64,000 nt of DNA from Acinetobacter sp. TGL-Y2 (lineage in GTDB: Bacteria; Pseudomonadota; Gammaproteobacteria; Pseudomonadales; Moraxellaceae), in assembly GCF_001612555.1 (NCBI RefSeq), contig NZ_CP015110.1, forward strand, positions 1,178,001-1,242,000, in the 5' to 3' direction. Positions 29,341 to 38,271 of the stretch are shown one piece after another. The position numbers were made by a program, and so were the translations under genes. The first letter of the stretch is position 1; the number at the start of each line of letters is the position of its first letter. Below the pieces are notes generated by a model, which worked only from the letters and a program-made list of their open reading frames with translations, had not been told where the DNA came from and searched no databases.

Positions 29341-29502
29341 TGGAAGATCAGAGCTGTAGCTGTGAATTAGATTAAAGTTTTGAAATATATAAAGATATAT
29401 AAGTTATTAACGGCGAAAAATTAAGATATAACAGCCCAAATAGACGTGTTTACAGAGACATCAGAGGAGTTTAATATGAGAACATCAATATTAATGATAA
29501 AC

Positions 29503-30541
29503 GGCTTTGTTGCACAAATGCTTGAGAGGCAGAGCTATCCCAAAGGATCCAAATTTAAGATACAATTTGGGTATGAGGGCGGCCTAATTCCGTGAATTTA
29601 TTCAAGACTGCTACACGTGCATGAATCTCATTCACCTGACTAGAGAAACTCCTTGCCGTTAATTTATCTCCCAATAATTTGATGCAATGCATCTTGGTTT
29701 CTACCAAACTTCGACGATGATAACCGGACCATTTTTTCCAAAGGGCTCTTCCTAGCCGTTTGACTGTTTTCAATAACTCATTCCGCTCTATAGACCTCGC
29801 TTGTTTGTCTTTCCAAGGCTTTGCATTCTTTCTTGGCGGAATCACAGCATGCGCTTGTCGATCTGAAATGACTTGTCGGCAGTGTTTCGTGTCATAAGCC
29901 CCATCTGTATAGACAGAGTCAATCTGCTCATCCAATGGAATTTGAGCAAGCAAGTTGCCAAGAACCTGAGAGTCACTCACATTGTTCGTCGTGAGCTGAA
30001 CAGCACGTATTTGCAGGGTTTCAGCATTTATACCGATATGAAGTTTACGCCATTGGCGACGGTATTCAGGCTGATGTTTCTTACGTTTCCATTCACCTTC
30101 ACCTAGAAACTTTAAGCCAGTGGAGTCTATAAGTAGATGCAGTCCATCACGGCTCTTTTGGTAACTAACCGCAATATCAATGTGCTTTTGTCTTCTGCAG
30201 AGGGTAGAGTAATCTGGTGCGGTCCAGCCTAATCTACAAAGTTTAATGAGGCTTTGGACAAAGCCTGTGACCATACGTAAAGAGAGTCGAAATAAGGATT
30301 TGATCATTAAGCAGCATTGAATAGCTGTATCGGAATATGTTTGATTTCGACCTTGTTTACCTTTTGGCTGAGCATACCATTGAGTGTTAGGATCAAACCA
30401 AATGGAGATATTTCCTCGGTTGATTAAGGCTCGATTATAGGAAGACCAATTGGTTGTCCGATAGATTTTAGGTGTTGGCTTATTCATTTAGAAATTATAT
30501 TGATGAAGATGCCTTTAAGAACAGCTTTGTGCAACAAAGCC
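29503..30541 (-). mobile_element. IS5-family insertion sequence, 1039 bp
   Basis: Bounded by inverted repeats GGCTTTGTTGCACAAA (29503) and TTTGTGCAACAAAGCC (ending 30541), perfect over 16 bp. It contains one intact transposase. Size and ends fit the IS17/IS1031-like branch of IS5 common in Acinetobacter. No target duplication is visible (left flank AAC, right flank ATG), so the flanks may have been rearranged after insertion. Just left of it, GAGGAG and ATGAGAACATCAATATTAAT look like the start of a small gene that is cut after about nine codons. Confidence 0.88.
29555..30487 (-). CDS. IS5-family transposase
   Basis: Intact 310-residue DDE transposase of the element at 29503-30541. The catalytic triad can be read: the first Asp in LLIDSTGLKFLGEGEW, the second in VYTDGAYDTKHC and the Glu in SLVETKMHCIKLLG. 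The N-terminal SYNRALINRGNISIWFDP is the usual IS5 start. The gene reads through without frameshift, so the element may be active. Confidence 0.9.
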   Translation of the reverse strand: MNKPTPKIYRTTNWSSYNRALINRGNISIWFDPNTQWYAQPKGKQGRNQTYSDTAIQCCLMIKSLFRLSLRMVTGFVQSLIKLCRLGWTAPDYSTLCRRQKHIDIAVSYQKSRDGLHLLIDSTGLKFLGEGEWKRKKHQPEYRRQWRKLHIGINAETLQIRAVQLTTNNVSDSQVLGNLLAQIPLDEQIDSVYTDGAYDTKHCRQVISDRQAHAVIPPRKNAKPWKDKQARSIERNELLKTVKRLGRALWKKWSGYHRRSLVETKMHCIKLLGDKLTARSFSSQVNEIHARVAVLNKFTELGRPHTQIVS

Positions 30542-30798
30542 ATGTTGTTTTTAAAACATAAATGTTTCTCTTACGATTGACTTTCCAACCAATCATGGTG
30601 GATGCGTGTTGAAACCTTAAAGCAGTGTGCTGTTTAGAAAAATCTTCACGCAATAATGTATAAATCTAAACTCTTACTTTTTGAGTAAGATGGTTATAGT
30701 TCAAAGTGCAACTTTGACTTTGGTCAGTCGAAAGCAAAATGCTATTTCATCTTGCTTCCTTTCAATAAATTAATCTCTGTTGCACTTCATTTGAGGAT

Positions 30799-32097
30799 CT
30801 AAGTTTTAATCAAAGCTACAGTAATGGCACCGATTAGCGCGGGAATTGCAATTATCACAAAGTTCATTTTAATAGAGAATTCCATTGCTAAAATGAGTCC
30901 GAGTATGATGGGGCCTACTATTGCACCTATACGTCCAACACCAGATGCAACTCCAATTCCTGTTGAACGCGCATCAAGTGGGTAATACTGAGCTACGTAA
31001 CTGTATAGCAACATGGCTGATGCACTTGCAGAAGCACCAGAAAAGCCGAGTAATAGGTAAATAATTACATCAGTAGGGTTATAACTAAGTAAATAAAGAG
31101 AGATAGCACCGACTAGGAATATCGACACAATAATTGGTTTAATACCAAATTTGTCAGCTAAAACACCACCAAGAATGTTGCCTAAAACTGCACCAATACA
31201 AACAACAAGCAAGAAGTTAAGACCAGCACTCATAGAGTAGCCAGCATTAATCATAATCTTAGGTACCCAACTTCCTAATGCATAAAGCATTAAAAGTGCC
31301 ATAAACATCGCACAACCAAATAAAAGGGTTGAGCGAGTACGGTTCTTGATGAAAAGCTCTTTGTATGAAGCTTTTTTAGCATTTTGTTCAGTTAAAACAA
31401 GTGTAGTTGTATCATTAATAAATAAGTTCTGGTCAATTTTATGAATAATAGTTTTTGATCGATCAGTCTGATTATTTTTTACTAAATATGTTAAAGATTC
31501 TGGGATAAACTTAAACATAAAAGGAATCAGTAGTAGTGGCAAACCTGCTAAATAGAACATCATTCTCCATCCATGCTCTGGAATTACCATTTGTCCAACT
31601 AATACAGCAATTACAGAACCAACAGCACTACCACTTAGCATAATAGTAACAAATGTTGTTTTGATATTTTTAGGTGCGAATTCAGAGGTTAAAGCTGTTA
31701 AATTGGGTAATACACCACCAATCCCTAATCCAGCTATAAAACGTATGATAGCGAGTTCTGCAGGTGAGCTTGAGAAACCTCCTAAGAAGGTAAAACAGCA
31801 GAACAATATTACACAAATAATAATTGAAATTTTTCGTCCAATGATATCTGCGACGATACCCATGATCATTGCGCCGAACATCATTCCTATCATGGTCATA
31901 CTGGTTAACAGACCCATTTGTGAGGTCGTTAAATTCCACTCTTTCATTAAAAGAGGAAGAACTACACCATTGATCATTACATCATATCCGTCTACAACAA
32001 CGATGAAATAACACCAAAAAAAAACCGTGTAATGGAAAGGTTTTAGTTTGGCGTTATCAATTAAATGATTAACATTTATAGATATTTCAGCATCCAT
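30799..32097 (-). CDS. MFS transporter of the aromatic acid:H+ symporter (AAHS) type
   Basis: Inner-membrane importer of 432 residues with twelve hydrophobic segments. The AAHS motif DGYDVMINGVVLPLLMKEW in helix 1 and the loop 2-3 motif GIVADIIGRK are both present; the first Asp is essential in PcaK-type transporters. I choose the ATG at 32097 because GGAGG lies 8 bp upstream; the frame also opens at a GTG at 32106. The substrate is expected to be an organic, often aromatic, acid. It follows the outer-membrane protein gene by about 70 bp on the same strand, apparently one operon from the sigma54 promoter near 33126-33150. Confidence 0.85.
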   Translation of the reverse strand: MDAEISINVNHLIDNAKLKPFHYTVFFWCYFIVVVDGYDVMINGVVLPLLMKEWNLTTSQMGLLTSMTMIGMMFGAMIMGIVADIIGRKISIIICVILFCCFTFLGGFSSSPAELAIIRFIAGLGIGGVLPNLTALTSEFAPKNIKTTFVTIMLSGSAVGSVIAVLVGQMVIPEHGWRMMFYLAGLPLLLIPFMFKFIPESLTYLVKNNQTDRSKTIIHKIDQNLFINDTTTLVLTEQNAKKASYKELFIKNRTRSTLLFGCAMFMALLMLYALGSWVPKIMINAGYSMSAGLNFLLVVCIGAVLGNILGGVLADKFGIKPIIVSIFLVGAISLYLLSYNPTDVIIYLLLGFSGASASASAMLLYSYVAQYYPLDARSTGIGVASGVGRIGAIVGPIILGLILAMEFSIKMNFVIIAIPALIGAITVALIKT

Positions 32098-32169
32098 TTG
32101 ACCCACCTCCGATTGTGAGACATTCCTTGTAAGTGTTGGCCATAATCTTTTTTATTACATAGCAGCCAT

Positions 32170-33054
32170 TTAATATGCGAATATGATCGAAAAACTCATA
32201 GTGTCATTTTTTGATTTGTTTTCAGCAAATACATCGTGAATCCAGTTGAATTGTGATGAAAATTTCCCATGGTTATAGCGAAAACCTGGCCCAATACCAA
32301 AACCACTTGTTTTAGAGTTTCGAAGTTCTATACCATTCTTTTCATCATTTTCCAGTTGACCTGCATAGTATCCGGAGATCCCCCATTGTAAAGGGCCATT
32401 TCTGGTGGTAAGGCTATAGTCAACAAAAAGCTCAGTACCATTTTGATAGTTAGTTTCTGAGTTTTTGAAGCTTAAAGAAACACGTGGTAAAACAGCAAAC
32501 TCTACACCAGTATCATGTTTGTACTTGAAGCCTACGCTTGGTTGAATGGCAAATTTTTGACCAGAGACGTCTGAGTCGCTAGGAATACGAAATACAAGCG
32601 AACCAGCCCAACTCCAGTTTTCATCTACATTCCATTGTAGGCTTATAGGATGAATATAAATGTCACTGACGCCATGACGATCGGCATCCACTTTTTGTCC
32701 ATTTACATCGTAAGAATTGAAAACCCCTGTATAACTTAATATAACTTCAGTTGCCATTGCATCTGCATTAAGAAACTTCTTGTCCCACGATGTGATGAAT
32801 CTGAATGATTGTGTCAGTGCTTTTAGGTCAAAGTTATTGTCTGCTTTATCACCATCTGCATCATGAAATGAATCTGAAAATAAAAATACTGTACTTTCCT
32901 GTAGATAGTTTCCAGCTTTAGTCGGATATACAGCGATACCAAAATTTGATGAACCTCCAGAATAGGTTGAGTTTCCATTTTCTGCTGCATATAATTTAAC
33001 TGAAACCATGGTTAATAATACTGCTGAAGCTATATTTGTTTTATTGGTTTTCAT
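32170..33054 (-). CDS. Outer-membrane channel of the phenol MetA/SphA type
   Basis: Predicted beta-barrel of 294 residues. I start at the ATG 33054 (AAGGA 8 bp upstream); the protein opens MKTNKTNIASAVLLTMVSVK and LYAAEN, a signal peptide. The mature part is rich in alternating polar/aromatic strands and ends in the Phe/Tyr motif MSFSIIFAY typical of outer-membrane barrels. Proteins of this family occur in catabolic clusters for aromatic and other hydrophobic substrates, where they are thought to bring the substrate through the outer membrane. It is paired with the MFS gene and a strong sigma54 promoter lies 70-100 bp upstream. Confidence 0.78.
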   Translation of the reverse strand: MKTNKTNIASAVLLTMVSVKLYAAENGNSTYSGGSSNFGIAVYPTKAGNYLQESTVFLFSDSFHDADGDKADNNFDLKALTQSFRFITSWDKKFLNADAMATEVILSYTGVFNSYDVNGQKVDADRHGVSDIYIHPISLQWNVDENWSWAGSLVFRIPSDSDVSGQKFAIQPSVGFKYKHDTGVEFAVLPRVSLSFKNSETNYQNGTELFVDYSLTTRNGPLQWGISGYYAGQLENDEKNGIELRNSKTSGFGIGPGFRYNHGKFSSQFNWIHDVFAENKSKNDTMSFSIIFAY

Positions 33055-33136
33055 TTTAATCCTTAATATAAAATACAATTAATCCATTAATGAGATATAT
33101 GAGGTAATCTTATTAAAATACCTGGTTTTATTTAAG

Positions 33137-33152
33137 GCAAAACTCATGCCAA
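33137..33152 (-). promoter_or_regulatory. Sigma54 promoter of the channel-MFS operon
   Basis: On the minus strand TTGGCATGAGTTTTGCC matches the -24/-12 consensus TTGGCACG-N4-TTGCW at all but two positions, with GG and GC exactly 10 bp apart. The predicted transcript start is near 33126, about 70 nt before the start codon at 33054. The TTTCA-N4-TGAAA palindrome lies about 90-103 bp upstream of that start. Confidence 0.75.
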
Positions 33153-33215
33153 TATTTAGGATCCTTGGAACTATTGGGTTTGAATAGAAAGTGTATTGAT
33201 AAAAAATATTTTGCG

Positions 33216-33229
33216 TTTCATTTTTGAAA
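33216..33229. promoter_or_regulatory. Candidate activator site TTTCA-N4-TGAAA (site 1)
   Basis: TTTCATTTTTGAAA lies about 90-103 bp upstream of the predicted sigma54 transcript start. The same inverted half-sites with the same 4-bp spacing occur at 45353. A further TGAAAC half-site lies at 33247-33252. This is a typical location for an enhancer-like site of a sigma54 activator. Protein identity (the PrpR-like regulator at 43322) is inferred. Confidence 0.6.
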
Positions 33230-33347
33230 TAAATTACTTTATAAATGAAACATAGTTTGAATAATTTAATAGTTCTTTTGATCGATTTATTTTTAAATAA
33301 TTAGAGTTTTATAATTAGTAAAAGTAAGTTTTGAATTGAGTGTTAAA

Positions 33348-34325
33348 ATGAAATTAAATACGCGAGTGAACAAGTTATTAGGCACCGAATATCCTATTGT
33401 TCAGGGGGGGATGATGTGGGTGGGGAAAGCTGAGCTTGTTAGTGCAGTTTCTAATGCAGGAGGGTTAGGTATTTTAACTGCATTAACTCAGTCAACACCT
33501 GAAAATTTATACAAAGAAATTCAACGCTGTAAAGAACTTACAGATAAGCCTTTCGGAGTGAATCTTACGATTCTACCTTCAATCAATCCACCTCCATATG
33601 CTGAATATAGGGATGCCATTATTCAGGGGGGGATCAAAATTGTGGAGACCGCAGGCTCTAAACCACAGGAACATGTAAACCACTTCAAGCAGAATGACAT
33701 CATCGTAATTCATAAATGTACATCTGTACGACATGCTATTTCAGCAGAAAAAATGGGTGTAGATATTATATCTATTAGTGGGTTTGAATGTTCAGGGCAT
33801 CCCGGTGAGGATGATATTCCTGGCTTAATTTTGATACCCTCTGCCGCTAACGTAATTAAAATTCCGTTGATTGCAAGTGGTGGCATTGCTGATGGTAGGG
33901 GGCTTGTTGCTGCTTTGGCATTAGGAGCTGAAGGGATCAATATGGGTACTAGGTTTTGTGCAACTTTAGAGGCACCAATACACGAGAACATTAAAAAATT
34001 TATTGTTGAGAATGATGCGAAATCAACTAATTTGATTTTTAGAAAATTCAATAACACTGCGCGTGTAGCCAAAAACAAAATTTCTGATCAAGTGATAGAA
34101 ATTTCAAGCAGACAGGACAGCATTTTTGAAGATATTAGAAACCTGGTTTCTGGTGCAATTGGTAAGAATGCTCTTGAAACTGGTGACGTACATGCTGGCT
34201 TAATTTGGGCTGGTCAGGTTCAAGGTTTGATAAATGATATTCCAAATTGTAAAGAGTTAATTGAAAGTATTGTTTCAGAAGCGAATAAGATTATAAATGA
34301 TAGGCTAGCACATTATTCAGATTGA
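33348..34325 (+). CDS. Nitronate monooxygenase / FMN-dependent NPD family enzyme
   Basis: TIM-barrel flavoprotein of 325 residues (ATG 33348; an upstream TTG at 33336 is also in frame). Family motifs are IVQGGMMWVGKAELVSAVS, SGFECSGHPGEDDIPGL with the catalytic His in ECSGHPG, PLIASGGIADGRGLVAALAL and EGINMGTRF. Members oxidise alkyl nitronates or reduce enoyl thioesters. In catabolic clusters they often turn up beside acyl-CoA genes, as here. Divergent from the outer-membrane channel; no sigma54 promoter was found on its own side. The physiological substrate is not known. Confidence 0.85.
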   Translation: MKLNTRVNKLLGTEYPIVQGGMMWVGKAELVSAVSNAGGLGILTALTQSTPENLYKEIQRCKELTDKPFGVNLTILPSINPPPYAEYRDAIIQGGIKIVETAGSKPQEHVNHFKQNDIIVIHKCTSVRHAISAEKMGVDIISISGFECSGHPGEDDIPGLILIPSAANVIKIPLIASGGIADGRGLVAALALGAEGINMGTRFCATLEAPIHENIKKFIVENDAKSTNLIFRKFNNTARVAKNKISDQVIEISSRQDSIFEDIRNLVSGAIGKNALETGDVHAGLIWAGQVQGLINDIPNCKELIESIVSEANKIINDRLAHYSD

Positions 34326-34746
34326 TTTAATCGAAATAAATTTAAAATGGAATAAGAGATGGAGTAAGCCTAAAGAGAATTTTTTAAATTCACATTAAAT
34401 CACAGTAAAGTTTTTTTTGATGATTGTATTAAATGAGCTGTTGGTTTATATATTAGATCTTATTTTAACCGCGAATCGCGGATAAGGATTTTTCCTTTAA
34501 AATTATAAAATATATGTAATTTTATGATCTATTTGAATCAAATTTTAGTGTTATCAGATTAGTTCATAGACTTATTGATGTTAAAAATCATAGAGACTTC
34601 TCAGAATAGATTATCTCAACTTCTTAAGTATGATTCGGGTTGTTTTAATTTTAATAATATTTAAAATTAAATTAGAATTAATAGAAAGGAGTTTTTTTAT
34701 TGGGTTGCTAAGAACTTATTTTATCTTTATTTTTATGAATATTTAG
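34326..34746. other. Intergenic, A+T-rich, with one copy of a degenerate repeat
   Basis: No gene. At about 34470-34496 it holds AACCGCGAATCGCGGATAAG, also found in degenerate form at 38217 and 49932. Otherwise nothing recognisable. Confidence 0.4.
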
Positions 34747-34871
34747 CTTGAACTGTGTTTCAGAAAGCTTTTGAGTTGATATATTTAATCTGCAGATTAT
34801 GCACGATAGCTCAGAAATATAAGGTGTAAATATTAACCAAAAGAAGATTTTTTGACTTATGAAAGAGGTCT
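34747..34871 (-). mobile_element. IS5-family fragment (left end only)
   Basis: Read on the minus strand it starts at the end AGACCTCTTTCATAAGTC and continues through GCATAATCTGC to AAGCTTTCTGAAACACAGTT at 34749. That is the same sequence as the start of the transposase gene at 36015-36040. Only about 125 bp remain, in inverted orientation to the full-size element 40 bp to the right. It is a broken relative, somewhat diverged. Confidence 0.65.
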
Positions 34872-34982
34872 ACTAAACTTAAATTTAACAATAAATAAAA
34901 ATAATAGAATAGATCTCTTTCATAAATCAAAAAATAATCAATCTTTTGCCGATTATTTGTATAGCTGGATTTAAATTTTAAG

Positions 34983-35378
34983 CTACATTGCCTTCAAGCC
35001 TAAATCGAGCGCTTCTTCTATGTTTTTGTCAAAACGGACAGCGATACTTTTAACTTTGGATTTTAGCACTGACCATGCTTTTTCAATTGGATTTAAATCT
35101 GGACTGTAAGCAGGCAAGTACATGATTCTACAGTTAAAGTCTTTGGCTAGTTTTTTGATATCTCCGTTCTTATGAATCGAAGCGTTATCTAGAATCAGCA
35201 GATGTCTTTTGGTCTTATCTTGATTATCTTTGGTTAAATTTTCAAGTAGATATCTCAACCATCCCGTGAACATTGCTCGATCGCATGAACCTTGAAAAAT
35301 CAAAGGGTAAAGGAACTGATACGCTGAATTAGACCTCACAGCACTGATGATACTTAATCTTTTACCATGACCACCCAA
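34983..35378 (-). CDS. IS630 transposase, catalytic half
   Basis: C-terminal 131 residues of the IS630 DDE transposase, in the -1 frame relative to the upstream half. It includes the second Asp in LLILDNASIHKNGD and the Glu in PAYSPDLNPIEKAWSVLKSK. The first Asp (ILYIDESGINTTDT) lies further upstream in the same frame, which is open back to about 35530. So the catalytic half can be complete when translated by frameshifting from the first half. Confidence 0.7.
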   Translation of the reverse strand: MGGHGKRLSIISAVRSNSAYQFLYPLIFQGSCDRAMFTGWLRYLLENLTKDNQDKTKRHLLILDNASIHKNGDIKKLAKDFNCRIMYLPAYSPDLNPIEKAWSVLKSKVKSIAVRFDKNIEEALDLGLKAM

Positions 35379-35527
35379 TTTTAAAGCAGCGCAACGACTG
35401 CCTAGTTTAGACCAACCATATTGCGCTGTATCTGTGGTGTTTATCCCAGACTCATCAATATAAAGAATCTGATCTTCCCCAAACTCCTCTTTCCATTGCG
35501 GAAGAAACCAGTTGAATACAGCCCTTG

Positions 35528-35914
35528 TTATTTTGTCGGCTTGCTTATAGAGAAAACTCTTTTTTTACGTGTCCAACCAAGTCTATGAATGGCTTTTAAC
35601 AGGGTTGAGTAAAGGATTGGATACCCAAACTTTTGTTCAAATAAAGGGATGAGATCTTTCACTTGAGAAAATTCAGTAGTTTCAATAAAGTGTTTGAAAG
35701 CATCCATATCCTTGATTTTAGTGGGTCGACCTGCATTGATTTTAGGCTGTTTCAATTCTCCAGTGGTGTTTTGAAGAAGAATCCAATCATCCAAAGTGGT
35801 TCTAGATATTTTAAAGGTTTTACATGTATATGATTTGTGATTATTTTCTTCATAAAACTGCATGACTTTTTCACGTAAATCCACTGAATATACTTTAGGC
35901 ATGATCTTGAACAA
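35528..35914 (-). CDS. IS630 transposase, N-terminal DNA-binding half
   Basis: A 128-residue first half with the paired helix-turn-helix (VMQFYEENNHKSYTCKTFKI, then SRTTLDDWILLQNTTG) that recognises the element ends. It ends SISKPTK just where the catalytic half opens in the -1 frame. An A7G run lies about 50 bp before. The same layout is kept in the decayed copy at 51 kb, so it is a property of the element rather than a new mutation. Confidence 0.65.
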   Translation of the reverse strand: MFKIMPKVYSVDLREKVMQFYEENNHKSYTCKTFKISRTTLDDWILLQNTTGELKQPKINAGRPTKIKDMDAFKHFIETTEFSQVKDLIPLFEQKFGYPILYSTLLKAIHRLGWTRKKRVFSISKPTK

Positions 35915-35993
35915 ATTAATTTTTTATCATTGTATCCCAAAATAAGATTGCAGCTATACCAAAGCCTCTTCAATAATCATGCATAATCTTTGA

Positions 35994-36807
35994 ATGAAAT
36001 ACATCGATTCAAAAAAGCTTTCTGAAACACAGTTCAAGCGATATACAGGCATCTCATGGTCAACCTTTTATTTAATGGTTGAGCAACTTAATATGCATGT
36101 TCCTGCCAAAGGCAGACCACCTAAATTGAGCATAGAAGATCAAATCCTTCTATGCTTAAGTTATTGGCGTGAATACCGAACATTGTTCCATGTCGCAACA
36201 AGTTATGGTGTTTCAGAGCCTACAGCTTCAAGAATCGTCCGCCACGTAGAGGACTGCCTCATCAAGTCGAATTTATTTAATTTACCAAAGGATTTGCCAG
36301 AAGGCGAAGGCATTGATTGGAATGTGGTGATCGTAGATGCCACAGAAATTACAATACAAAGGCCTAAAAAAACAGAAGAAAAGCTATAGTGGGAAGAAGA
36401 AGGCACATACTTTCAAAGTTCAAGCCATCATTCATTATAAGACTCAGAAAATTCTAAGTTTATGCACGAGTCGTGGTGCTGTACATGATTTTGAACTCTT
36501 CAAACGTAACTTGAATCAGATTCCTATAGGTGCCTTCATTCTTGCAGATAAAGGCTATCAAGGGATTTATGCAGTATATGCGAATAGCCTATTGCCATTA
36601 AAAGCAAAAAAGCGCTGCAAACTGGATCCTGAGCTAAAAATGTATAATCAAGAAATCAATAAAAGGAGAATTGGCATTGAGCATATATTTGGTAGTTTGA
36701 AAACTTTCAAAATTCTTGCTGAGCGATATCGTAACCGTGGAAAAAGACTGGGCTTAAGATTCAATTTAATTGCTGGAATTTACAACATGGAGCTGAATAA
36801 AAAATGA
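35994..36807 (+). pseudogene. IS5-family transposase in two frames
   Basis: The first frame (35994-36389, 131 residues, MKYIDSKKLSETQFKRYTG) holds the N-terminal domain and the first catalytic Asp in VIVDATEI. The second frame (from about 36364 to 36807) holds the second Asp in ILADKGYQG and the Glu in GIEHIFGSLKTF. They meet at GGCCTAAAAAAACAG (A7 run, 36361-36375). The shift is +1 (or -2), not the -1 expected of programmed IS5 frameshifting, so a one-base change in the A run is the simplest reading. Confidence 0.65.
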
Positions 36808-36954
36808 CTTATGAAAGAAGTCTAATATTTATAACTTAATTACCTTTATTTTTAAAAAATTATCCAATGAAAGTAATCATTATTAATTTGGTTAAACCCT
36901 AAGTGCATGCAAATAATAAATTAACTCGAAAATTCAAACGAAGAGGGGCATTGT

Positions 36955-38088
36955 TTAGCGCCCCAGTAATTCTCGTGCAACAATTTCTTTCATAATTTCA
37001 TTTGTTCCACCATAAATTTTTTGAACTCTGGCATCAACAAAAAATCTTGAAATTACATATTCTTGCATGTATCCATATCCACCAAATAATTGTAGTAGAT
37101 TGTCTGCAATTTTCATTTGCATATCTGTACTAAAGCATTTTAAAGCTGCTGCGCGTTCAACACTAAGTTGATGCGCTTTATATAGTTCTAAATTTTCTTT
37201 GTAAAAAGCTGATACGGCCAATTCATTAATTTTAGCGTGCGCCAGCACGAAACGTGAATTTTGAAATTGTGAAACTTTCTGACCAAAAGCAGATCTTTCT
37301 TGAACATACTGTGTTGTGACATCTATAGCCCCTTTGATGGACCCAAGTGCTTGAGCTGCAATACCGGTTCGCTCTCTAGGTAACTCTTTCATGAGATAAA
37401 AAAAGCCCTTACCTTCCTGCCCAAGTAACTGCTCTTGTGGAACGTGTAAATTGTCGAAGAACAATTCTGAGGTATCTTGTGCATGTAATCCAATTTTTTT
37501 TAGATTGCTACCTTTTTTGAAGCCTAGTAGTTTTGTATCAACAAGTAATAGAGAAATTCCTTTAGCACCAATATTTGGAGTGGTTTTGACTGCTAAAATC
37601 ACTAAATCAGCATGTTGGCCATTCGAAATAAATGTCTTAGATCCATTTACAATATATGTACTTTGTTCTAGTACAGCATTGGTTCGAATCGCTTGTAAAT
37701 CAGAGCCTGCACCCGGTTCAGTCATGCCAATTGCTGCGACGACTTCACCTGACACCATTTTAGGGAGCCAATATTTTTTTTGCGCTTCAGTGCCAATATG
37801 AAGAATATAAGGGGCTGCAATTTCAGAATGACATGATATTGATGCTGCTAAAGCGCCATATCCTGCACGTGCTGATTCCTCTACCAGCATAAGTGAGTAT
37901 TCAATAGGCACTCCATAACCACCATATTCTTGGGGAAGGTCAATACAAAGAAAACCATTTTCACCCAAAGCATTCCATATTGAACGAGGCATGATCCCTT
38001 CTTTTTCCCAATCTGGATAGAAAGGTTCAATATACTCACTTAAAAAACGTCTAAAGTTATCTCTGTATAGTTCTAGTTCAGCATCCAT
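36955..38088 (-). CDS. Acyl-CoA dehydrogenase
   Basis: FAD enzyme of 377 residues that oxidises an acyl-CoA to the enoyl-CoA. Family motifs are AAIGMTEPGAGSDLQAIRT (flavin/substrate site), FISNGQHADL, LPRERTGIAAQALG, and YGYMQEYVISRFFVDARVQKI with the catalytic Glu in the C-terminal YGGTNEIMKEIVARELLGR. That position is typical of short/medium-chain dehydrogenases. It is alone between IS debris and no sigma54 promoter was found before it. Together with the ligase, hydratases and FadB-like gene at 56-60 kb it would make a full beta-oxidation set. Confidence 0.9.
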   Translation of the reverse strand: MDAELELYRDNFRRFLSEYIEPFYPDWEKEGIMPRSIWNALGENGFLCIDLPQEYGGYGVPIEYSLMLVEESARAGYGALAASISCHSEIAAPYILHIGTEAQKKYWLPKMVSGEVVAAIGMTEPGAGSDLQAIRTNAVLEQSTYIVNGSKTFISNGQHADLVILAVKTTPNIGAKGISLLLVDTKLLGFKKGSNLKKIGLHAQDTSELFFDNLHVPQEQLLGQEGKGFFYLMKELPRERTGIAAQALGSIKGAIDVTTQYVQERSAFGQKVSQFQNSRFVLAHAKINELAVSAFYKENLELYKAHQLSVERAAALKCFSTDMQMKIADNLLQLFGGYGYMQEYVISRFFVDARVQKIYGGTNEIMKEIVARELLGR

Positions 38089-38202
38089 AACAGTCGTTGC
38101 ATACCTGTGTAATGTTAAATTCCATTTTTTATAGTATTTATGTAAAAAGTTATTTTCATTGTTCTTTAGAACTATTTTGAATAATTTATTTTATTATTTG
38201 AA

Positions 38203-38271
38203 AATATCAATAATCGGAATCGTGGATAAGAATTTTGTTTATACAAAAGATGGTCGAATACTATTAAGGAG
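38203..38271. repeat. Degenerate repeat GAATCNYGGATAAGRAT (copy 2)
   Basis: GGAATCGTGGATAAGAATTTTG followed by ATACTATTAAGGAG. It matches the region 49928-49990 (TGAATCTCGGATAAGAATT ... AACTATTAGGAG) over about 60 bp, and the core also occurs at 34470. This copy ends where an IS630 fragment begins. Confidence 0.45.

Larger units (their letters stand above)
34960..35958 (-). mobile_element. IS630-family insertion sequence nested in the IS5-type element
   Basis: Ends TATAGCTGG at 34960 and GCAGCTATA ending 35958 (inverted, with flanking TA, the usual IS630 target). Two transposase frames read on the minus strand. A second, decayed copy with the same ends lies at 50969-51969 and a fragment at 38272-38515. 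Confidence 0.78.
34911..36823 (+). mobile_element. IS5-family element interrupted by an IS630-family element
   Basis: The ends are AGATCTCTTTCATAAATCA at 34911 and TGACTTATGAAAGAAGTCT ending at 36823, an imperfect inverted repeat. Within it, at 34960-35958, an IS630-type element has inserted about 50 bp from the left end. Without the insert the IS5-type element is about 915 bp. Its transposase is in two frames (35994-36389 and 36337-36807). The nested arrangement orders the two insertions. Confidence 0.75.

Noticed and set aside
33230..33348. Sigma54 promoter for the nitronate monooxygenase
   Set aside because: No GG-N10-GC spacing occurs between the palindrome and the start codon; a sigma70 promoter is assumed.
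34470..34496. XerC/XerD (pdif-like) recombination site
   Set aside because: The repeat GAATCNYGGATAAGRAT lacks the two conserved 11-bp arms of Acinetobacter pdif sites.
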